Source: Paenibacillus phyllosphaerae | GTDB lineage: Bacteria > Bacillota > Bacilli > Paenibacillales > Paenibacillaceae | Direction of reading: 5' to 3' | Assembly: GCF_014192105.1 (NCBI RefSeq) | Contig: NZ_JACHXK010000008.1 | Location: forward strand, 1-64,000 | DNA length: 64,000 nucleotides | Shown: in pieces, positions 43,155 to 52,990 of the stretch | Layout of the letters: each line of letters begins with the position of its first letter | Numbering within the stretch: the stretch's first letter is position 1 | Notes under the pieces: model-generated | What the model was told of the DNA's origin: nothing | Database searches by the model: none | Seen by the model: the letters and a program-made list of their open reading frames with translations, nothing else | Position numbers and translations under genes: made by a program

Positions 43155-43213
43155 TGATAATCATTCTCACTGCAACCGAAGCTTATGATAATCGTTCTCA
43201 ATGATATTGTCAA
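43155..43213 (-). promoter_or_regulatory. Fur-controlled promoter of the siderophore operon
   Basis: On the minus strand TTGACA (43213-43208) and TATCAT (43190-43185) are 17 nt apart. TGATAATCGTTCTCA (43186-43200) overlaps the -10 box, and TGATAATCATTCTCA (43155-43169) lies just downstream. The 7-1-7 Fur consensus is TGATAATnATTATCA; the second site differs at one position, the first at two. Iron repression by Fur is therefore strongly expected. Confidence 0.75.
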
Positions 43214-43324
43214 TGATTAGTAAAGAAAAAACTGGATGATATCGCTTTTGCAATAAATCCATTATGCGGCCTGTCTGACATCCGTTATGATAAGTGAAAA
43301 GAGGACGAAAGGCGGCCTGACATC

Positions 43325-43930
43325 ATGAATGGAACTGGGAATAATGAAGGATTGAAGCTGGAAGGGGAATCGATCGAACTGGAACTGCTGGAGCCGGGTC
43401 ATAAATCCCAGCTGGCAAGCCTTCTAAATAATGAAGCGATTTGGGAGTTTACTTGGCGGAAGGTTACGGAACTCGCCCAAGCTGAGGCGCTTGTCGACGA
43501 GGCGCTGCAAGCGAGAGCGAATGGCACCCAGCTGCCGTTTGCGGTGATTGACAAGAAGAGCGGCCGAATTGTCGGAACGACGAGGATTGCGGAGATGAAT
43601 CGGACGCACCGCATTGCGGAAGTCGGCTATTCCTGGCTGTCGCCCGCCGTCTGGCGGACGAAAGTGAATACCGAATGCAAGCGGCTGCTGCTAGCCTACT
43701 GCTTCGAGCAGCTGAATGTGCAGCGCGTACAATTCTCGGTGAGCCACTTCAATATCCGCTCCCAGCGTGCGGTGGAACGGATCGGGGCGGTGAAGGAAGG
43801 CGTCCTTCGCCGGGCGAGAGTGAAACCCGATGGCAGCATTCACGACGTCGTGATTTATGCTATTCTTGACAACGAGTGGCCGGCTGTGCAGGATAGCCTC
43901 GATGGATTGCTGCGCAAGACGTACCGATAA
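43325..43930 (+). CDS. GNAT acetyltransferase, RimJ/RimL type
   Basis: A 201-aa acetyl-CoA-dependent N-acetyltransferase. Typical segments are IELELLEPGHKSQLASLL, LPFAVIDKKSGRIVGTTRIAEM, the EVGYSWLSPAVWRTKVNTECKRLLLAYCFE acetyl-CoA region, VQRVQFSVSHFNIRSQRAVERIGAVKEGVLR and HDVVIYAIL. It is divergently oriented from the siderophore operon. The ribosome binding site is weak (AAAGGCGG). Substrate unknown; small molecule or protein N-terminus are both possible. Confidence 0.87.
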   Translation: MNGTGNNEGLKLEGESIELELLEPGHKSQLASLLNNEAIWEFTWRKVTELAQAEALVDEALQARANGTQLPFAVIDKKSGRIVGTTRIAEMNRTHRIAEVGYSWLSPAVWRTKVNTECKRLLLAYCFEQLNVQRVQFSVSHFNIRSQRAVERIGAVKEGVLRRARVKPDGSIHDVVIYAILDNEWPAVQDSLDGLLRKTYR

Positions 43931-43987
43931 GCTTACTGTTGTCGCTCCCGGATACAGAATCAGACCTATTTACGAGACGCTCTCAAG

Positions 43988-44018
43988 CCGGCGGCCGCTT
44001 TGGCCGCTGGTTTTTTTT
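43988..44018 (+). terminator. terminator of the acetyltransferase gene
   Basis: Arms 43988-43996 (GCGGCC core) and 44002-44010 pair with one mismatch, followed by eight T. Confidence 0.85.
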
Positions 44019-44126
44019 GCGTTTGCGCGCGGCCAACAACTCCCAATGATATAGGGCATCGCGAATGATATCATTACAGGTAGCATGGAAAACTGGCTTG
44101 ATTCGAATAATGAAAGGTGATAATGC

Positions 44127-46106
44127 ATGAAGCTCTCCATGAAGAGTAGTTTAATCGTTACGGGGTTAATGGCAATCGCGTTAGGTTCGGTTTCTTTCTT
44201 GGGCTATGACAAGGCCAAAGATTCGTTGGAGCGCAACTTTCAGCAGCAAGCGGACCAGCAGCTTACGAACGTCAAAAATTATATCGATATATGGATCGAC
44301 GGCAATCGTTCCGTTTACAAGGCTTTGGCGGAAGCGGATGAAATGAAGGCCGGCGATATCGAGAAGATCATGGCCTACAGCACGCGGTTGAGCGAGATGA
44401 ACCAGAATCCGGATGAATTCGCTTTCATTGATGCCAAAGGTACGCTATACCTGCCGGGCGCAACGGTCGATGTGTCGTCGTACGCCCATTTTCAACAAGC
44501 CGTTAAGGGGGAGACCGTGACGGTAGATCCTGTCGGTTCCAGCTCGCCTGGCGTAGAAGGAACGCCGATTGTGCTGACCGCAACGCCAGTCAAGGATGCG
44601 GAGGGGCATATTATTGGCGTAAGCAACGGCGGCCAGCCGATCAACGAGTTAATCGATCTCATCTCCAAAGTGAAATTAGGCGAGACTGGACATGCGACCG
44701 TATTTACGAAGGAGGGTACGATAGTCGCCGGGCAAAATCCGGAGGATACCTTACATTCGAAAATCGCAGATTTACAAAACGATACCTTAAATCAAGTGGT
44801 ACAAGACAGCACCAGCGGAAAAACCGGAATTACGGAGGCCGTAATCAACGGCGTAAACAATATCGTCGTTTACGGGAAGGCTAGCTCAATGGATTGGGGC
44901 ATTATGATAACGGTACCGAAAAGCGAAGCCTATGCCGATGCAAACGCCCTGTTGAAATTCTTAATCGCGATTACCGTCATTTCGTTAATTATTGCCGCAA
45001 TCATCAATTATGCATTGATTCGCCGCCTATTAAAGCCGCTTACCGCGGTGACTGATCGGTTGAGAAGCCTATCGTCGAACGAAGGCGATCTGACGACCCG
45101 CTTGCCGATCGAGACGAATGATGAAGTCGGGGCCTTATCGGCTAATTTCAACTCGATGCTGTCGAATCTGCAGGAGCTGATTAAGACGGTATTGGAAAAA
45201 GGGAATTCCGTGACGCAATCGACTTTGACCCTGCAAACGAATGTCGGGCAAATGTCCGCTTCGGCCGAAGTGGTAACGGCTTCGATCCAAGATTCCGTTC
45301 AAGGGTTGCAGAATCAACTGGAAGGTTATGACCACAACTTGAACTCCGTCGGCGGCATTAGTACTAGCATTGCCCAAATTGCGGCTACAACCGCATCGAC
45401 CTCCCGAATTTCCGATCGTACTTCGGAAGAAGCGACCAAAGGCAATGAGATTGTATGCCAATTGTCCGAACAGATGACATTGATTCAGGATACCGTCAAC
45501 GATTCGGCGGCGATAATCAAGAAACTCGGCGATCGCTCGGAGGAAATCGGGAACATTACGTCGCTGATCACGTCGATTGCGTCGCAAACGAACCTCCTTG
45601 CCTTGAATGCATCGATCGAAGCGGCCCGTGCCGGAGAGCATGGAAGAGGTTTTGCCGTCGTGGCGGACGAGGTGCGCAAACTTGCTGAACAATCCACGGA
45701 TTCGGCCGGGCAGATAACGCGACTCATCAACGAAATTCAAGCGGACACGTTATCCGCGGTCCAAAGCATGGCAAAGGGGACGGGCGAAGTGGTGACCGGC
45801 ATGAACCGCGCGAGGGAAGTCGGAGACCTCTTCGGGCATATCGTCGAGTCCGTGCGGGATGTGGCAGTCTCGATCGAGAGCATTTCTTCTTCATCCGAAG
45901 TGTTGAATGAACATGCCAAGCAAGTAAAAGGTACGATTGAAACCAATTACAAGGTCGCCCATGAGTCTTCGGAAAATTTCGAAACGATCGGAACCGTATC
46001 CGAAGAGCAGCTTGCGTCGATCTCGGAAATAAACGGCTCCGTCAATCAACTGGCCGAAACGGCAGGCGAATTGCTTGAGCTGCTCAGCAAGTTTAAGGTT
46101 CGATAA
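44127..46106 (+). CDS. methyl-accepting chemotaxis protein with dCache sensor
   Basis: A 659-aa transmembrane chemoreceptor. Helix 1 (about 8-28), an extracellular dCache-type double-PAS domain (about 35-275; [34 protein letters not shown] is characteristic), helix 2 (about 278-300), HAMP (about 300-352) and the signalling hairpin (about 370-659). The hairpin tip, [38 protein letters not shown], which contacts CheA/CheW, is intact. ATG 44127 follows AAAGGTGATAATGC. The ligand is unknown. It is next to the sugar-utilisation region, so a carbohydrate or related attractant is possible. Confidence 0.94.
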   Translation: MKLSMKSSLIVTGLMAIALGSVSFLGYDKAKDSLERNFQQQADQQLTNVKNYIDIWIDGNRSVYKALAEADEMKAGDIEKIMAYSTRLSEMNQNPDEFAFIDAKGTLYLPGATVDVSSYAHFQQAVKGETVTVDPVGSSSPGVEGTPIVLTATPVKDAEGHIIGVSNGGQPINELIDLISKVKLGETGHATVFTKEGTIVAGQNPEDTLHSKIADLQNDTLNQVVQDSTSGKTGITEAVINGVNNIVVYGKASSMDWGIMITVPKSEAYADANALLKFLIAITVISLIIAAIINYALIRRLLKPLTAVTDRLRSLSSNEGDLTTRLPIETNDEVGALSANFNSMLSNLQELIKTVLEKGNSVTQSTLTLQTNVGQMSASAEVVTASIQDSVQGLQNQLEGYDHNLNSVGGISTSIAQIAATTASTSRISDRTSEEATKGNEIVCQLSEQMTLIQDTVNDSAAIIKKLGDRSEEIGNITSLITSIASQTNLLALNASIEAARAGEHGRGFAVVADEVRKLAEQSTDSAGQITRLINEIQADTLSAVQSMAKGTGEVVTGMNRAREVGDLFGHIVESVRDVAVSIESISSSSEVLNEHAKQVKGTIETNYKVAHESSENFETIGTVSEEQLASISEINGSVNQLAETAGELLELLSKFKVR

Positions 46107-46198
46107 GTCGCTGTCGCGGAGAGAGCTTTAGATGATTACCAGATATTTGCAAGCAAGATCGGTATAGCTTTTCTTGTAAACACGCGCTTACAATAAGG

Positions 46199-46228
46199 GA
46201 CACAGGCAGAAATGCGCTGTGTCTTTTG
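46199..46228 (+). terminator. terminator of the chemoreceptor gene
   Basis: GACACAG (46199-46205) pairs with CTGTGTC (46217-46223), with an inner GCA/TGC stem, followed by TTTTG. Just upstream (46175-46192) lies a palindromic TGTAA-(8)-TTACA that may be an operator. Confidence 0.7.
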
Positions 46229-46315
46229 TTTATCTGCCATGACGGTTAACGCCGAATAGTTACATCAGCACCCAATAGCCTTCGCATCTGCAGCACCGAC
46301 AAAGGAGTGTCTTCC

Positions 46316-48133
46316 ATGCTGTATTCGCTCAAAAGCCGTCTCATCACCGCATTCGTTCTCTTATTCGTCCTGTCGTTCGGCGTGATGACGCTGCTGCTGT
46401 TCCAAGAATCCCGCTCGATTATTCGCTCCTATGTCGAGTCGTCGGCCTTGGAGAAAATGGACGAGTACGGCTCGTTCATCGACATGGCGCAGTCGCAAAT
46501 GTACGATTTCTCATCGCTCGTCTTCAACAGCGATCTGACGCATCGTTGGGAGCTCGCAATGGCGGATCCGAGCCTGTCGGCCGGGGAGAAAAGCCTCGCG
46601 AACATTACATTCAGCCGATTCCTGACCCAGACGACGAACAATTATTCGATCGTGTCCTCCGTCTTCATCTACCGGGAAGACGGCCTGCGGATCGGGATGA
46701 ACAACGAGGTCGCATTCGATCCCTCCTTCAAGGAAGAGGCGTGGTACCAGGACTTCAAGGAGCGAAGCGTACGGTGGGTACCGGCCCACCTTGACCCGTA
46801 TTCGCAGCAATATTACAACAAGCCGGTCATCAGCCTGCTCATGCCGATCGGCCAATTCGAGCCGGGGCTGTCCAAGACGGTAATGAAGGTCAACATTAGC
46901 TCGGCGTATCTGCTCGATCCGCTGAACCGGATTCATCTGGGGGAGAGCGGCACGATTTTCCTCCTGAATGAACTGCTCGGCCCCATTTTGTCCCAGACGG
47001 AGTACGCCCAGCATGCGGACAAATCCGACCTCGTCACGAAGCTAAGCGCCGCAAGGCAGAAGCAAGGGGTGGAATATACTGCGGGCCAAGAGAAGGGCAG
47101 CGACATCGTGGTGTACAAAAAATTCGGTCGTACCGACTGGATCCTAGTCGGGTTCGTCAGCGAAGCGGACCTGTACGGCAAACTGTACAAGCTGCGCAAC
47201 AGCATCGTCACGTTCGCCATCCTATTATTTCTTGTATCCGTTTTCATTGCGATCTGGCTGTCGCACGGCATTACGCGGCCGCTCACTCGCTTGGTGTCGG
47301 CGATGCGTCATGTGCAACGAGGCGATTTTGCGGGCGCGGAGGAGCGGATTCCGGTTGTGCGCAACGTACGCAGCGAGGTCAGCTTCGTTACGATGACGTT
47401 CCGCAACATGGTCGGCCAGCTGCGCAGCCATATCCAGACCGAATTCGAGCTGAAGCTGTTGCGGCAACAGGCGGAATATAAGGCGCTGCTGATGCAGATC
47501 AACCCGCATTTTCTGTTCAATACGCTGGAGCTGATGAGTTCCCTTGCGATGCAAAAGCGAACGGACGACACGGTCGACGTGATCGAATCCCTGGGCAAAA
47601 TGCTTCGTTTCTCGCTGCGGATCAGCGACGACGTAATTCGTCTCAAGGAAGAGCTTGCTTATGTGAAGGATTATCTGTCGATCCTGGAAGTTCGCTTCGG
47701 CGACAAACTGCAGGTTGCGTTGGAGACCGACGAAGGGCTGGAGCGGGTGATGATTATCAAGTTCATTCTTCAACCGTTAATCGAGAATGCGGTCAAATAC
47801 AGCTTCCGGCAATCGCCGGAGGCCAGCGTGCAGATCCGCATTAAGCGCGATAACGACCGGCTCCGGCTGTCGGTCGCCGATTATGGTCCGGGTATCCCGG
47901 ACGAAATGCTGCGCAAGCTGAAGGACCAGTCCGCCTATGCGCAGCTCGATCAGATGCTGACGAGCCGCAGCCGCGAAATCGGCCTTGGGAACGTGCTTGC
48001 CCGTTGCAAGCTGTACTATGGCGAGCTGTTCGATCTGCGAATCGTATCTGCGCTCGGCGAAGGCACCGTTATAGAACTGATATTGCCGATTAGGGAGGAG
48101 CATGCGAATGTACCGAGTATTGATCGTGGATGA
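46316..48133 (+). CDS. YesM-type sensor histidine kinase
   Basis: A 605-aa membrane kinase of the YesM class that controls carbohydrate genes in Bacillales. Helix 1 (about 8-28), a large extracellular sensor domain (about 30-290), helix 2 (about 298-318), HAMP (about 318-375), His_kinase domain with His398 in QINPHFLFNTLELMSSLA, and a HATPase domain with LIENAVKYSF, VADYGPGIP and GLGNVLARCKLYYG. ATG 46316 follows AAAGGAG at 8 nt. The gene overlaps the regulator gene by 26 nt, so the two form a coupled system. Confidence 0.93.
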   Translation: MLYSLKSRLITAFVLLFVLSFGVMTLLLFQESRSIIRSYVESSALEKMDEYGSFIDMAQSQMYDFSSLVFNSDLTHRWELAMADPSLSAGEKSLANITFSRFLTQTTNNYSIVSSVFIYREDGLRIGMNNEVAFDPSFKEEAWYQDFKERSVRWVPAHLDPYSQQYYNKPVISLLMPIGQFEPGLSKTVMKVNISSAYLLDPLNRIHLGESGTIFLLNELLGPILSQTEYAQHADKSDLVTKLSAARQKQGVEYTAGQEKGSDIVVYKKFGRTDWILVGFVSEADLYGKLYKLRNSIVTFAILLFLVSVFIAIWLSHGITRPLTRLVSAMRHVQRGDFAGAEERIPVVRNVRSEVSFVTMTFRNMVGQLRSHIQTEFELKLLRQQAEYKALLMQINPHFLFNTLELMSSLAMQKRTDDTVDVIESLGKMLRFSLRISDDVIRLKEELAYVKDYLSILEVRFGDKLQVALETDEGLERVMIIKFILQPLIENAVKYSFRQSPEASVQIRIKRDNDRLRLSVADYGPGIPDEMLRKLKDQSAYAQLDQMLTSRSREIGLGNVLARCKLYYGELFDLRIVSALGEGTVIELILPIREEHANVPSIDRG

Positions 48134-49721
48134 CGAGCCGGAAATCCGGCAAGGACTGCAGCTCAAAGTCAATTGGGAGAGCCTTGGCCTTACGATAGCG
48201 GGGGAAGCGGGCAACGGCGCGGAAGCGATGGCGATGCTCGCGGACGAGCCGTTCGATATCGTCATTACGGACATGAATATGCCGCTCATGAACGGCGTCT
48301 CCTTATTGGAGTCTTGCCAAGAGCGGTACCCGGAGCTTCGGCTGCTCGTCATAACCGGCTATGAAGATATCCGATACGCGAAGGCTGCGGTTCGCCATCA
48401 GGCCCGGGATTTCCTGTTGAAGCCGGTTGCCAGAGACGAGCTTTCGGAGGCGCTGACCCGGCTGCGCAAAGAGCTCGACGACGAAAGGGCGCAGCAGAAC
48501 GAAGCTGCCGCCATCCAGTGGCGGCTGTCGCAATATTACAAGGAGATGAAGGAGCAGTTCATCCTTCAACTGGTGAAAGAGAATCTCGTCCATGCACGGG
48601 AACGACTCGAGCGGGCGAAACTGTTCCAGCTCGGCGATTGGGACGCGCGCGCCGTTCGGTTCTTAACGACGGGGCTGCGCGACCGTATACTCGCGCAAGG
48701 AACGTCTGCGATGGAGCGGACGCCGGATCAGCTGCGCCTTCCGTTCGAGCTGATCTGCGGCGAGAGCTTGAGCGCTTGCGAAGATTCGGCCTGCATGTTC
48801 CGCGATCCGAGCTACCCGGGACTGGTGCACATCGCATCGACGCTAAACGATAAGCAGCTCGCGTCATTAACCGATTCGCTGAAAACGAATGTATCGGCCT
48901 ATCTCGGCATGGAGCCGTTCATCGGCATCGGCCATTCGGTTATTGGCTTGCAGCAATGGGGCGAAGGCTATATGTCGTCGCTGCTGACGTGGAATCTGGC
49001 GGACCGCGGGATGCATGAAGCCGCCCGGGGAGCGGCGGAAGGACAAGCCGCGCTGTCCGAGGATGCGGTGAAGGTGCTTCGCAATTATGCGCAGCGCGGG
49101 GATATTCCTTCTTTTGAAACCTTATTAAGCCGTGAACTGGAAGAAGCGCTGAAGATCTCGAGGTCCCGGTTCGTCAAAGTCATTTTCCAGCTGTATCTGA
49201 TGCTTGAAGCGCTTGCACACGCAGCTCATGTGCCGCTAAGCGGTGGCGAACAGCTATGGCTTCGACCCGAGAAGGTGCTAGGGCTGGATTCGGTCGCCAA
49301 AGCCCGCGGGTTCCTCGTGCAGATCACGATTCGCCTGACGGAGCGCCAACAAGCGACGGAGGAGCGCGGCGAGTCGTCGCTCATTGAAGCCGTGCAGCAG
49401 TATATCGACGACAACTACATGTTCGACCTCAATTTGACGATGATCGCCGAACGGTTTAACTATCATCCTTCCTACTTCTCCGAGCTGTTCAAGGCGAAGG
49501 CCGGAAAGACGTTCATCCAATACGTAACCGATATTCGGATGCGGCAAGCGACACGTCTGCTGGAGGAGACGCAGCTAAGTCTCTGGGATATCGCCGAATT
49601 GACCGGTTTCTCCAATGCGAGCTATTTCAGCTCCAAATTCAAGAAGGTGTACGGGATGAGCCCTTCGGAGTACCGGCAGCAGCGACCTGAAAAAATCGAT
49701 AGCGAAGAGCCGAAGAAATAG
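48108..49721 (+). CDS. YesN-type AraC-family response regulator
   Basis: A 538-aa regulator: N-terminal receiver (about 1-125) with VDDEPEIRQG, phospho-acceptor Asp in DIVITDMNMPLMNGV, and KPVARDEL; a central region (about 150-420) of unknown fold; and a C-terminal AraC DNA-binding domain (about 435-530) with DLNLTMIAERFNYHPSYFSELFKAKAGKTFIQYVTDIRMRQATRLLEET and IAELTGFSNASYFSSKFKKVYGMSPSEYRQ. ATG 48108 is preferred over 48102, which is only 1 nt from GGGAGGAG. It probably activates the adjacent sugar ABC transporter genes. Confidence 0.93.
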   Translation: MYRVLIVDDEPEIRQGLQLKVNWESLGLTIAGEAGNGAEAMAMLADEPFDIVITDMNMPLMNGVSLLESCQERYPELRLLVITGYEDIRYAKAAVRHQARDFLLKPVARDELSEALTRLRKELDDERAQQNEAAAIQWRLSQYYKEMKEQFILQLVKENLVHARERLERAKLFQLGDWDARAVRFLTTGLRDRILAQGTSAMERTPDQLRLPFELICGESLSACEDSACMFRDPSYPGLVHIASTLNDKQLASLTDSLKTNVSAYLGMEPFIGIGHSVIGLQQWGEGYMSSLLTWNLADRGMHEAARGAAEGQAALSEDAVKVLRNYAQRGDIPSFETLLSRELEEALKISRSRFVKVIFQLYLMLEALAHAAHVPLSGGEQLWLRPEKVLGLDSVAKARGFLVQITIRLTERQQATEERGESSLIEAVQQYIDDNYMFDLNLTMIAERFNYHPSYFSELFKAKAGKTFIQYVTDIRMRQATRLLEETQLSLWDIAELTGFSNASYFSSKFKKVYGMSPSEYRQQRPEKIDSEEPKK

Positions 49722-49798
49722 CATTCAGGTCAGGCGCCTCCGGCGGTATGCTACACATATACCACTACCGCACACGAGAAAAGGAGGCGTGATGCCCC

Positions 49799-50704
49799 AT
49801 GCGCAAGCTGCCGGGAGCTTCGGACAACCTGACCGCCTATACGTTCTTATTGCCTTGGCTGATCGGCTTTTTTGCCTTGACGCTCGGTCCGATGCTCGGT
49901 TCCTTGTACCTGTCGCTGACCAAATTCAACCTGCTTAGTCCACCCAGCTGGATCGGGTTCGACAACTACGTCACCATTTTCACCGAGGACAGCACGTTCA
50001 CGAGGTCGCTCGCCGTTACGTTCACCTACGTGTTCCTGTCGGTGCCGCTGCGGCTGATCTTCGCGCTTGGCGTCGCGATGGCGCTGAACAAGGGCATTCG
50101 GGCGCTCGGCATCTACCGTACCGTATACTACTTGCCGTCTCTCTTGGGAGGCAGCGTCGCGATTGCGATCGTCTGGCGGCAGCTGTTCGAGGGGACGGGG
50201 GTAGTCAACCAACTGCTCGCCCGCATCGGCATAGAAGGACCGTCGTGGATTTCCCATCCCGATTATGTCGTCTACACGATCGTGACGTTGTCGGTGTGGC
50301 AGTTCGGCTCGGCGATGGTCATCTTCCTGGCGGGCCTGAAGCAAATTCCCGCCGATCTGTATGAAGCATCCGAAGTAGACGGCGCAGGCAAGGTTCGGCA
50401 ATTCTTCCGCATCACGCTGCCGCTCTTATCGCCGGTTATCTTCTTCAATCTGATCATGAGCATCATCAATTCGTTCCAGGCGTTCACGCCGGCATTCATG
50501 ATCGGGGACGGACGGGGCGGACCGCTCGACGCAACGATGTTCTACACGCTGTACCTGTATTTGAAGGGCTTCTCGTATTTCGATATGGGCTACGCCTCCG
50601 CGCTCGCTTGGATCATGCTCATCATCATCGCCATCTTCACCGCCATCGTGTTCGTCACCTCGAAATATTGGGTGTTCTACGGCGACGGCAAGGAAGGGAG
50701 GTAG
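49799..50704 (+). CDS. sugar ABC transporter permease, MalF/UgpA type
   Basis: A 301-aa inner-membrane permease with six predicted helices. The EAA loop, EASEVDGAGKVRQFFRITLPLLSP (about 187-210), contacts the ATPase. AAGGAGG precedes ATG 49799 by 11 nt. It is first in a permease-permease-binding protein set under the adjacent YesM/YesN pair. No ATPase is encoded nearby. Confidence 0.94.
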   Translation: MRKLPGASDNLTAYTFLLPWLIGFFALTLGPMLGSLYLSLTKFNLLSPPSWIGFDNYVTIFTEDSTFTRSLAVTFTYVFLSVPLRLIFALGVAMALNKGIRALGIYRTVYYLPSLLGGSVAIAIVWRQLFEGTGVVNQLLARIGIEGPSWISHPDYVVYTIVTLSVWQFGSAMVIFLAGLKQIPADLYEASEVDGAGKVRQFFRITLPLLSPVIFFNLIMSIINSFQAFTPAFMIGDGRGGPLDATMFYTLYLYLKGFSYFDMGYASALAWIMLIIIAIFTAIVFVTSKYWVFYGDGKEGR

Positions 50705-50710
50705 AGGGTC

Positions 50711-51550
50711 ATGGCGATGAAACGCAACCTGTCCCGATTCGGCAGACATCTCTTCATCATCACGATCGGCATCGGCATGCTCTATCCGGTGCTCTGGCTG
50801 ATCGCCAGCTCCTTCAAGCCGAATACGATGATCTTCACCGATACGAGTCTGTGGCCGGCGAAGTTCACGCTCGACAACTACATCAACGGTTGGCGGGGGC
50901 TTAATGGCGTATCGTTCGGCAAGTTCTTCATGAACTCGGCGCTGATCTCGGTCATGAGCGTGCTCGGCAATGTCATCACCTGTTCATTGGCGGCTTTTGC
51001 CTTCGGACGGCTTGAATTCCGGTTCAAGAAACTGTGGTTCGCGCTCATGCTGGTGACGATCATGCTGCCTTATCACGTAACGCTCGTACCGCAGTACATG
51101 ATCTACAACGAGTTCCAGTGGATTAACACGTATTTCCCGCTCATCCTGCCTAAGTGGCTGGCGCATGATTCCTTCTTCATCCTGCTCATGGTGCAGTTCA
51201 TCCGCGGCATTCCGCGGGAGCTGGATGAGAGCGCAACGATCGACGGGTGCAACTCGCGGCAAATTTATTGGCGCATCATGCTGCCGTTGCTCGTGCCGGC
51301 GCTCATTACGACAGCCATCTTCACGTTCATCTGGTCATGGGACGATTTCTTCAGCCAAATGATCTACTTAAGCGATATCCGGTTGTTCACCGTTCAGCTG
51401 GGCATCCGTTCTTTGTTTGACCCTTCGGGACAATCCGATTGGGGCGCGCTGCTGGCGATGTCGGCTTTGTCGCTCCTGCCGATCACGGCGATCTTCCTTA
51501 TCTTCCAACGGTATTTCCTCGAGGGGATCGCGACGACAGGCTTGAAGTAA
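50711..51550 (+). CDS. sugar ABC transporter permease, MalG/UgpE type
   Basis: A 279-aa permease, partner of the preceding gene (6 nt apart). EAA loop DESATIDGCNSRQIYWRIMLPLLVP (about 177-200). GGGAGG precedes ATG 50711. Its C-terminal end, FQRYFLEGIATTGLK, is the standard MalG-type ending. Confidence 0.94.
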   Translation: MAMKRNLSRFGRHLFIITIGIGMLYPVLWLIASSFKPNTMIFTDTSLWPAKFTLDNYINGWRGLNGVSFGKFFMNSALISVMSVLGNVITCSLAAFAFGRLEFRFKKLWFALMLVTIMLPYHVTLVPQYMIYNEFQWINTYFPLILPKWLAHDSFFILLMVQFIRGIPRELDESATIDGCNSRQIYWRIMLPLLVPALITTAIFTFIWSWDDFFSQMIYLSDIRLFTVQLGIRSLFDPSGQSDWGALLAMSALSLLPITAIFLIFQRYFLEGIATTGLK

Positions 51551-51557
51551 GAAACGA

Positions 51558-51572
51558 TGTAAGCGGTTAACA
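51558..51572 (+). promoter_or_regulatory. cre-like box before the sugar-binding protein gene
   Basis: TGTAAGCGGTTAACA resembles the CcpA consensus but is one base too long between the half sites. It lies 8 nt after the permease stop and about 33 nt before the binding-protein start, so it may add catabolite control inside the operon. Confidence 0.35.
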
Positions 51573-51604
51573 CTACTACGTCCATACAAGGGGAGAGCAG
51601 CGAT

Positions 51605-52990
51605 ATGAAAAAATCGATGTTGGCTTTGACGCTTACGGCTCTAATGGCAGTGACGACAGCTTGTTCGGGAGGCACGGGCGGCGGGCCGGCTGGCGGAGAA
51701 GCAACGAATGGCGGATCGACGAATACCGGTGCGACGAACAGCGGCACGACGAACACCGAACCGGTTGCCGGTGGAAATGATTCTTCGGGCGAACAAGTCG
51801 AGCTGCGCGTCATGTGGTGGGGCGATCAAGCCCGCGCCGACCGGACGAACGAAGCGCTGAAAATCTTCATGCAGAAGAACCCCGACATTAAGGTGATCGG
51901 CGAGTTCGCGCCGAGCTCGGGTTATTTTGACAAGCTTAATACGCAGCTGGCCTCCGGGACGGCGCCGGACGTGTTCTTCCTCGGCGGCAACGTGGTCGAT
52001 TATGCGAAGAAAAGCGTCCTGCTCGATCTCAGCCCTTATGTCGATAAGGAGCTCGACCTGAAGGATATGGACAAGGCGATGATCGAATACGGCACCCTCG
52101 ACGGCAAGCTGCAGCATATCTCGGCTGGCGCCAACGCCAGAGGCATTCTGATCAATACGACGATGTTCGAGAAAGCGGGCATCCCGGTTCCGCAGGATGG
52201 TTGGACATGGGACGATTATGCGGCGATCAGCAAGCAGATTGCCGATAAACTGGGCAAAGGTTTCTACGGCACGTATAACTTCACCGTCGACGGTTTCGAT
52301 ATCTATCTGAAGCAGAAAGGCAAGCAACTATACGACATGGCCAATAATCAGCTGGGCTTCGCGGAAGCGGACATCCGCCCATGGTTCGACTACTGGCAGC
52401 AGACCTCGGAAGCAGGCGGCGTCGTTACGCCGGAGCTCCAAGTGTCGAATCCGCCGACCGATACGGGCAAATCGCTGCTCATCACGGGCAAAGTCGCGAT
52501 GACGCTGGCCGCTTCCAACCAGCTGACGGCCATGCAAGGACTGACGCAAGATAAGCTGACGATGGTGCAGGTGCCGCGCGGCCCGAAAGGAACCGGCGTC
52601 GTGTTCGAATCCAGCCAAGGCATGTCCGGCTATGCGAAGACCGAGCATCCGGCCGAAGTCGCGCGTCTCATGAGCTTCTGGATCAACGATCCGGATGCGG
52701 CCAAAATCCTCGGCAACGATCGCGGCGTGCCGGTCACGGCGGCCAACCGAACGCTGCTCGAAGGCGAAGCGAACGAAGTCGACAGCCTGATCTACGACTA
52801 CACGAGCCGAGTCTCCAAACAAGCGGAAGCCGAACCGTTCGCCGTCAGCTACAATCTGCCAGGCTTCTCCGAATTCTCGAAGCTTGCAGAAACAACGGTC
52901 CAAGAAATCGGCTTCGGCCGCAAAAAAGTCGAGCAAGCGGTAACCGATTTCTACAGCGGAACGGTCAAAATTTTCGACAGCAACAAATAA
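51605..52990 (+). CDS. sugar ABC transporter substrate-binding lipoprotein
   Basis: A 461-aa extracellular solute-binding protein family 1 lipoprotein. The lipobox is VTTAC, followed by a Gly/Thr/Asn-rich linker and the fold start ELRVMWWGDQARADRTNEALKIFMQKNPDIKVIGEFAPSSGYFDKLNTQLASGTAPDVFFLGG. It captures an oligosaccharide for the two permeases upstream. The substrate is not readable from sequence; the glycosidases that follow suggest a plant-cell-wall oligosaccharide. Confidence 0.94.
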   Translation: MKKSMLALTLTALMAVTTACSGGTGGGPAGGEATNGGSTNTGATNSGTTNTEPVAGGNDSSGEQVELRVMWWGDQARADRTNEALKIFMQKNPDIKVIGEFAPSSGYFDKLNTQLASGTAPDVFFLGGNVVDYAKKSVLLDLSPYVDKELDLKDMDKAMIEYGTLDGKLQHISAGANARGILINTTMFEKAGIPVPQDGWTWDDYAAISKQIADKLGKGFYGTYNFTVDGFDIYLKQKGKQLYDMANNQLGFAEADIRPWFDYWQQTSEAGGVVTPELQVSNPPTDTGKSLLITGKVAMTLAASNQLTAMQGLTQDKLTMVQVPRGPKGTGVVFESSQGMSGYAKTEHPAEVARLMSFWINDPDAAKILGNDRGVPVTAANRTLLEGEANEVDSLIYDYTSRVSKQAEAEPFAVSYNLPGFSEFSKLAETTVQEIGFGRKKVEQAVTDFYSGTVKIFDSNK

